Shown in pieces: positions 34,984 to 38,867 of a DNA stretch of 38,867 nucleotides (positions are counted from its first letter, which is position 1; every line of letters begins with the position of its first letter). The position numbers and the translations under genes were made by a program. The notes under the pieces are model-generated. The model was not told the DNA's origin. It made no database searches and was given only the letters and a program-made list of their open reading frames with translations. This DNA comes from Candidatus Hydrogenedentota bacterium (GTDB taxonomy: Bacteria > UBA8481 > J006): NCBI GenBank assembly GCA_003697085.1, contig RFFU01000143.1, positions 1 through 38,867 on the forward strand, written 5' to 3'.

Positions 34984-35020
34984 GCGAGGAAATATATGCC
35001 GGGAAACCGGATGCGTTCAA
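34984..35020 (-). promoter_or_regulatory. Putative promoter giving a leaderless efp transcript
   Basis: On the - strand TTGAAC (35020-35015) and TATATT (34996-34991) are spaced 18 bases, matching consensus at 5 and 5 of 6 positions. The predicted start, near 34984, is only one or two bases before the efp ATG, which agrees with the missing ribosome binding site. Confidence 0.5.
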
Positions 35021-35061
35021 GAACGTTTTGCTGTAAGATAAGAAGCGTGAAGAAATCTGAG

Positions 35062-35730
35062 ATGGATACGGGGAACACGATCGTTGTGGACGATGCCGGA
35101 GGAGGCAACGTTCTGGGGGGACTCGTGGTCGGAGCGTGGAAGGGACGCGAATTCCGCTCGGAAGTCCTCGGCCCGGAATGGTGTGGGGACGAAGCCGTTT
35201 TCCAGCCCGTGATCGCGTCGGTTGTTCTGGGGCTTGTGCGAAATTGGGAGCCGGCGGAGAAGGTCGTTCTTTGTCGAACGCGCCTCTTCGACCGCGCGGC
35301 GCGGGATCTCTCCCGCTGCGGATACGTCGTGCGCCGAGCGCGGATCAACGGCGTGCCGCAACGCCGGACGGAGGAGGCCTTCTTCCACCATCTTCTGGCT
35401 TTGGGGCTGCCCGATTATCTGCGGCGCTTTCTCCCGGGAAACGAGATTCCCAAGGAGAAGAGTTATCGAAGATTGAACGAATCCTGCGCGGGGCTTCTTT
35501 TGGCCGATCCTCGCCGCCTGTCTCTTGCGAAGGGGAAATGCCGGACGGTGGAACGGATTCGCAACGCACGGATCCAGCGGGTCCGATTTACAGGACGGAT
35601 TCGGGGAAGAAGACGGTTTTGTGTGGAATGCGGCCGGACGGTGGACCGCGGCGGTTGGCGGGTCACGGGCGCGGGGCGGCGCGTCTACGTGCACGCGGAG
35701 TGCGCTTCGTTCCGGGAGGAGGCTCTGTGA
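35062..35730 (+). CDS. Unrecognised protein with RNase-HII-like N-terminal motif and zinc-site-like tail
   Basis: The protein has 222 residues. It starts with TIVVDDAGGGNVLGGLVVGAW, which superficially resembles the DEAGRGxxxGPVVxAAV strand of RNase HII; the remaining RNase H acidic residues cannot be placed with confidence. The middle is basic and helical (RRTEEAFFHHLLALGLPDYL). The end carries FCVEC and YVHAECA (C187, C190, H211, C214), a likely zinc site. The gene is divergent from efp. ATG 35062 is used; a GTG at 35047 is also possible. I do not recognise the family and assign no function. It lies 5' to thrC but is separated from it by a 197-base AT-changing gap. Confidence 0.7.
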   Translation: MDTGNTIVVDDAGGGNVLGGLVVGAWKGREFRSEVLGPEWCGDEAVFQPVIASVVLGLVRNWEPAEKVVLCRTRLFDRAARDLSRCGYVVRRARINGVPQRRTEEAFFHHLLALGLPDYLRRFLPGNEIPKEKSYRRLNESCAGLLLADPRRLSLAKGKCRTVERIRNARIQRVRFTGRIRGRRRFCVECGRTVDRGGWRVTGAGRRVYVHAECASFREEAL

Positions 35731-35879
35731 TGCCAACCGGCCATCGTTTCCCGTTTCTACCCCCGCCCTCTTCCCGGCTCCTTTCCCCGGTCTCCTTCCG
35801 GCTTTGCTTCGCGTTCCTTTTTCCCGCTCGTTTGACCGGCACGCCGGCCGCCCCTTTTTGTGCTGCGTATCCCGCGTCG

Positions 35880-35933
35880 TTTTTGGTTCAACCAAAAAAT
35901 AAATTAGACGTCATTGATTCATAAATTATGAAT
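35880..35933. promoter_or_regulatory. Two perfect palindromes before and over the thrC start codon
   Basis: TTTTTGGTTCAACCAAAAA (35880-35898, 9-1-9) and ATTCATAAATTATGAAT (35917-35933, 8-1-8) are perfect inverted repeats with centres 36 bp apart in a short AT-rich island. The second contains the thrC ATG (35928-35930). They could be operators or a start-occluding RNA hairpin; neither is shown. No ribosome binding site is visible. Confidence 0.5.
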
Positions 35934-37154
35934 GACTTTTTCCTAAAGTGTATTCTTTGCGGCGAGGAGATCGCGGCGAAGCCGGACGCGACGGTCTGCG
36001 GCAGGTGCGGCGGGAACACCGAGGTGAAATTCGACCTTCCGGCCCCCCCGCCTCGTCCCGACCTTCGTCAGGGACCGCCCGGCCTCGAACGCTTCCTCGA
36101 TCTCCTCCCCCTTCGCTCCGCAGCCTCGCTCCCGCCCCTTCCGGTCGGTCCCACGCCGCTCATTCCGCGCCCGGATCTTGCGCGCGAATACGGCGTCTCC
36201 CGTTTGGAATTCAAGGACGACGGCCGCCTTCCCTCGGCCTCTTTCAAGGACCGCGCCTCGGCCGTCGCGTTGGCGCGCGCGATCGAGATCGAGGCGGAAG
36301 AGATCTGCACCGCTTCGACCGGCAACGCCGCCGCCGCGTTGGCCTGCCTGGCGGCTGCCTCCGGCCGCCGCCCCTACATCTTCGTTCCGCGCTCCGCGCC
36401 GGAAGGTAAGATTGCGCAATTGGTCACCTTCGGCGCCCGAATCTTTCTCGTGGATGGGAACTACGACTCCGCCTGCGACCTTTCCCTCGCCGCCACCCGT
36501 AAGTTCGGGTGGTACAATCGAAATACCGGTTTCAATCCCTACACGCGCGAGGGAAAGAAGACCGCGGCCTTCGAGATTCTCCTTCAGAGAAATTGGCGGG
36601 TTCCGGACGTCGTCGTCGTCCCCGTCGGCGACGGCAACATCATTTCGGGAATTCACAAGGGATTCTCGGAAGCAAAGAGTCTTGGCTGGACAGACCGCGT
36701 GCCGCGCTTGATCGCGGCGCAATCGGAAAAATCCGACGCCGTCTCGAGAGCCGTCCGCGGCGATGGAACGATTCATCCCGTTCATGCGACGACGATCGCC
36801 GATTCCATCTCCGTCGACCGTCCTCGGGACGGCGAGGCCGCGGTGCGGGCGGTGCGCGAATCGAACGGCTCCGCCTGTACCGTCTCCGATGAGGCCATCC
36901 TCGCCGCTCAACGTGAGCTCGCGTCCCGAACAGGAATCTTCGCCGAGCCGGCCGCGTCCTGTGCCTTCGCGGTTTTCCGCCGGGCGGTGCGTGACGGAAC
37001 GATCCGTCCCGACGAGGAGGTCGTCGTGCTCGTCACCGGCAACGGACTCAAGGACATCGCCGCCGTCACCCGCAATCTCGGTCGTCTTCCGGTGGTCGAA
37101 CCGGATATCTCTTCTCTCGAGAAGATTCTCTCGACGAAACCCTTCGGAGAGTAA
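35928..37154 (+). CDS. thrC: Threonine synthase-like PLP enzyme
   Basis: The 408-residue protein has an N-terminal zinc ribbon (C8, C11, C24, C27 in CILCG and CGRCG), followed by GPTPLIPRPDLA and the PLP lysine K107 in LPSASFKDRAS. Later blocks are STGNAAAALA (phosphate/substrate loop), VVVPVGDGNIISGI (PLP phosphate binding, family GxGxx) and LVTGNGLKD. Threonine synthase converts O-phosphohomoserine to threonine. The ATG lies inside a palindrome and lacks a binding site, but the zinc ribbon immediately after it fixes the start. Related type II PLP lyases (cysteate or diaminopropionate enzymes) are possible alternatives. Confidence 0.85.
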   Translation: MNDFFLKCILCGEEIAAKPDATVCGRCGGNTEVKFDLPAPPPRPDLRQGPPGLERFLDLLPLRSAASLPPLPVGPTPLIPRPDLAREYGVSRLEFKDDGRLPSASFKDRASAVALARAIEIEAEEICTASTGNAAAALACLAAASGRRPYIFVPRSAPEGKIAQLVTFGARIFLVDGNYDSACDLSLAATRKFGWYNRNTGFNPYTREGKKTAAFEILLQRNWRVPDVVVVPVGDGNIISGIHKGFSEAKSLGWTDRVPRLIAAQSEKSDAVSRAVRGDGTIHPVHATTIADSISVDRPRDGEAAVRAVRESNGSACTVSDEAILAAQRELASRTGIFAEPAASCAFAVFRRAVRDGTIRPDEEVVVLVTGNGLKDIAAVTRNLGRLPVVEPDISSLEKILSTKPFGE

Positions 37155-37156
37155 AA

Positions 37157-38044
37157 ATGCCGGCCCAGGAGACGTCAAAAACGGGCGGGGTGGGAGGCGA
37201 CACGGAACTCTTCCGGAAGGCCGCGGAGATTCTTTCCCGCGGCGAGCCGTTCGTGATGGCGACGGTCGTACGGACCCGCGGTTCGACCCCGCGGAAGGCC
37301 GGCGCCCGAATGATCGTGGACAGAAGAGGAAACCGTTACGGGACGATCAGCGGCGGGTGTGTCGAGGCGGAGGTTTATGCGGCGGCGCGCGAACGCTTTG
37401 GCAAGTCCGGCTCGGACTTGTTATCATTCACGCTCAATGACGACGCCGCCGCGGAATACGGACTCCGCTGCGGCGGAACGATGGAGGTCTTCGTGGAGCG
37501 GGTCGATCCGAAACCGGTGCTCTTTCTCGTAGGAGCGGGACACATCAATTCCGCGCTGGCGCGTCTCGGAGTCCTTCTGGGCTTTGAGGTCCATCTTCTC
37601 GACGACCATCCCGGTTTTCTCGACCCGGCCGATCATCCCGCGGAGGTGGTCCTGCACGAATGCGCGATCGAGGCGGCCGCGGAGAAGATTCCTTCGGGTT
37701 CCCACGTCGCCGTCGTGATCGCCACCCGTGGACACAAACAGGACTCCGCCGCCTTTCGACCCCTGTCCGGCCGCGACCTCGGCTACCTCGGCCTCGTTTC
37801 CTCCCGCAAGCGCGTCCTGGAATTCTACTCGCAGCTCAAGGAAGAGGGGGTTCCCGTGGAGCGTCTCGAACGAATTGCGGCTCCGGTCGGCCTCGATATC
37901 GGAGCCCACTCGCCCCCGGAGATCGCCGTCGCGATCATCGCCGAGATCCTGGCTCGTTTTCGGAACGGCTCCGGGAAACCCCTCCGGGAGGCCTTCTGGG
38001 CGCTTCCGGGCACGCGAAAGGTCCTTTGCGGAGAGACGCGGTGA
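37157..38044 (+). CDS. XdhC/CoxI family protein
   Basis: The 295-residue protein has both family domains. The N-terminal one contains PFVMATVVRTRGSTPRKAGA, ISGGCVEAEV (C68) and LRCGGTMEVFVE (C105). The C-terminal Rossmann fold begins at about 120 with VLFLVGAGHINSALARLG and HLLDDHP. The family inserts or sulfurates molybdenum cofactor of xanthine/CO dehydrogenase-type enzymes. No molybdoenzyme is in the window, so it is either an orphan chaperone or has been recruited for another role. The ATG follows GGAGAG and lies 2 bases after thrC; the stop overlaps the acyP GTG (GTGA). Confidence 0.88.
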   Translation: MPAQETSKTGGVGGDTELFRKAAEILSRGEPFVMATVVRTRGSTPRKAGARMIVDRRGNRYGTISGGCVEAEVYAAARERFGKSGSDLLSFTLNDDAAAEYGLRCGGTMEVFVERVDPKPVLFLVGAGHINSALARLGVLLGFEVHLLDDHPGFLDPADHPAEVVLHECAIEAAAEKIPSGSHVAVVIATRGHKQDSAAFRPLSGRDLGYLGLVSSRKRVLEFYSQLKEEGVPVERLERIAAPVGLDIGAHSPPEIAVAIIAEILARFRNGSGKPLREAFWALPGTRKVLCGETR

Positions 38045-38328
38045 CGGAAGCGCTCAGAAGGCGCCGCGTGCGTTTTGTCGTTTCGGGGTTTGTCCAAGGG
38101 GTCGGTTTCCGTTGGTTCGTCCGCGAGGAAGCGGCGTCCCGAGGACTGACGGGCTTCGTCCGGAATTGCCCCGACGGTACGGTCCGAGGAGAAGCGGAAG
38201 GGGAGAGGGCGCTCCTCGAGGAATTCCTCGAATCTCTCCGCCGAGGACCCTCCGCGGCCCGGGTGGACGGCGTCGAGATTCAAGAGATTCCCTGCACACA
38301 CCGGAAGGGGTTTCGCATTGAGTTCTAA
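38041..38328 (+). CDS. acyP: Acylphosphatase
   Basis: The 95-residue enzyme hydrolyses acyl phosphates. It shows the catalytic motif SGFVQGVGFRWFVREEA, with the phosphate-binding Arg, and GFVRNCPDGTVRGEAEG, with the catalytic Asn. The length is normal for the family. The GTG start overlaps the XdhC stop by 4 bases. An upstream open stretch in the same frame lies inside the XdhC gene and is not part of this protein. The next gene begins in an overlapping frame before its stop. Confidence 0.95.
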   Translation: MTEALRRRRVRFVVSGFVQGVGFRWFVREEAASRGLTGFVRNCPDGTVRGEAEGERALLEEFLESLRRGPSAARVDGVEIQEIPCTHRKGFRIEF

Positions 38329-38867
38329 TCGAGGGGGCAAGGAGAGGAAGAGCGCGGAGAAGAAACCCGCGATTTCGATACTTCTGATCGACGATCACGA
38401 ACTCGTCCGGATCGGGTTGAAGAAGATTCTCGAGTTCGAGCGGGATTTCGAGGTCATCGGTGAAGCGGGAGAGGGGGAAGCGGGGGTCAGGTTGGTGGAG
38501 GAGAAGGATCCGGACGTCGTTCTTCTCGACCTCAATCTCGGGGGGCCGACAAACGGCTTCGACGTCTGCCGGAGGATTGCCAGGTGCGGTCGAAAGGCCC
38601 GAGTGATCGTTCTTACGATCTACGATCAAGAGACGTACCGGCGCGAGGCGGCGTTGGCCGGCGCCGTCGGCTATCTGCTCAAGGATGTCTCGGGCGAGGA
38701 ACTGGCCGAGACGATCCGCGCGGTCGTTGCGGGAGAGAATCTTCTCGAGAAAGAGGCTTTGGTCGAGGGACCGACCCTGGCGGAGATTCGAGAACGGATG
38801 GATTCGCTGACGGAGCGCGAGCGGCAGGTTCTGGAGAAGATTTTGGAAGGACTTTCGAACAAAGAAA
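38318..38867 (+). CDS. NarL/FixJ-type response regulator, 3' end outside the window
   Basis: About 183 residues are visible. A basic N-terminal tail is followed by a receiver with ISILLIDDHELVRIGLK, phosphoacceptor in DVVLLDLNLGG, LTIYDQ (the Thr switch) and LLKDVSG (the Lys). A LuxR-type helix-turn-helix begins with MDSLTEREREVLEKILEGLSNKE and runs off the end. No ATG or GTG lies in frame before the receiver; TTG 38318, preceded by AAGGGG, is the only sensible start and overlaps acyP by 11 bases. No partner kinase is seen in the window; it may lie just beyond it. Confidence 0.85.
   Translation, partial: MSSNRGGKERKSAEKKPAISILLIDDHELVRIGLKKILEFERDFEVIGEAGEGEAGVRLVEEKDPDVVLLDLNLGGPTNGFDVCRRIARCGRKARVIVLTIYDQETYRREAALAGAVGYLLKDVSGEELAETIRAVVAGENLLEKEALVEGPTLAEIRERMDSLTERERQVLEKILEGLSNKE

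Overview
The window reads as a chromosomal segment of a GC-rich, Gram-negative-like, probably uncultivated bacterium. This rests on content: sigma-54-type regulation, two type IV/GspG-like pilins, an O-antigen-ligase-like protein, a proteobacterial/plant-type glutamate-cysteine ligase, HPr kinase together with a mannose-class PTS, and several dispersed intergenic repeat families familiar from candidate-phylum and PVC-type genomes. I cannot name the phylum. Nothing phage-like, no IS transposase, no CRISPR and no RNA gene was seen.

Layout. 1-714 is non-coding repeat DNA ending in a likely promoter. 715-11070 is a long + strand gene train: hpf, ptsN-like IIA, hprK, mannose-class IIA, IIB, IIC, IID, HPr, enzyme I, lepA, a degenerate-receiver/anti-sigma-kinase-like protein and dapF. 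From hprK to dapF the genes overlap by 1 or 4 bases or lie 3 bases apart, so the phosphorelay (EI to HPr to IIA/IIB to IIC/IID), its HPr-Ser kinase and a translation factor are probably made together. 11270-12592 is glutamate-cysteine ligase. 12873-14423 is a solitary AAA-ATPase/PD-(D/E)XK gene with its own promoter, flanked by palindromic repeats. 14758-17496 is pyruvate phosphate dikinase.

17497-25500 looks like a surface-and-signalling cluster. It holds a strong sigma-54 promoter candidate with an upstream palindrome, two tandem pilins separated by a clear terminator, an unusual fusion of a degenerate Fe-S PD-(D/E)XK domain to an intact GGDEF domain, an O-antigen-ligase-like membrane protein, and a histidine kinase coupled to a sigma-54 activator (GAFTGA present). 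The pilin promoter and the activator sit in the same neighbourhood, which suggests (inference) a local regulatory circuit.

25613-29936 (- strand) carries ftsK followed by a DUF2079-like membrane protein. 30509-34154 (+) carries ndk, a small one-TM protein and a comEC whose C-terminal metallo-beta-lactamase-like domain has lost its metal motif. efp lies on the - strand and appears to be leaderless. Divergent from it is an unrecognised protein with a zinc-site-like tail. The window ends with thrC (a palindrome covers its start codon), an XdhC/CoxI-like gene, acyP and a 3'-truncated NarL-type response regulator.

The gaps hold four kinds of repeat: CATTCCGAG repeats in direct and inverted copies; short perfect hairpins with an invariant CTCC loop and covarying stems; GC-rich CCGTGCCC and CCCTCACCCC type repeats; and CT-rich low-complexity tracts.
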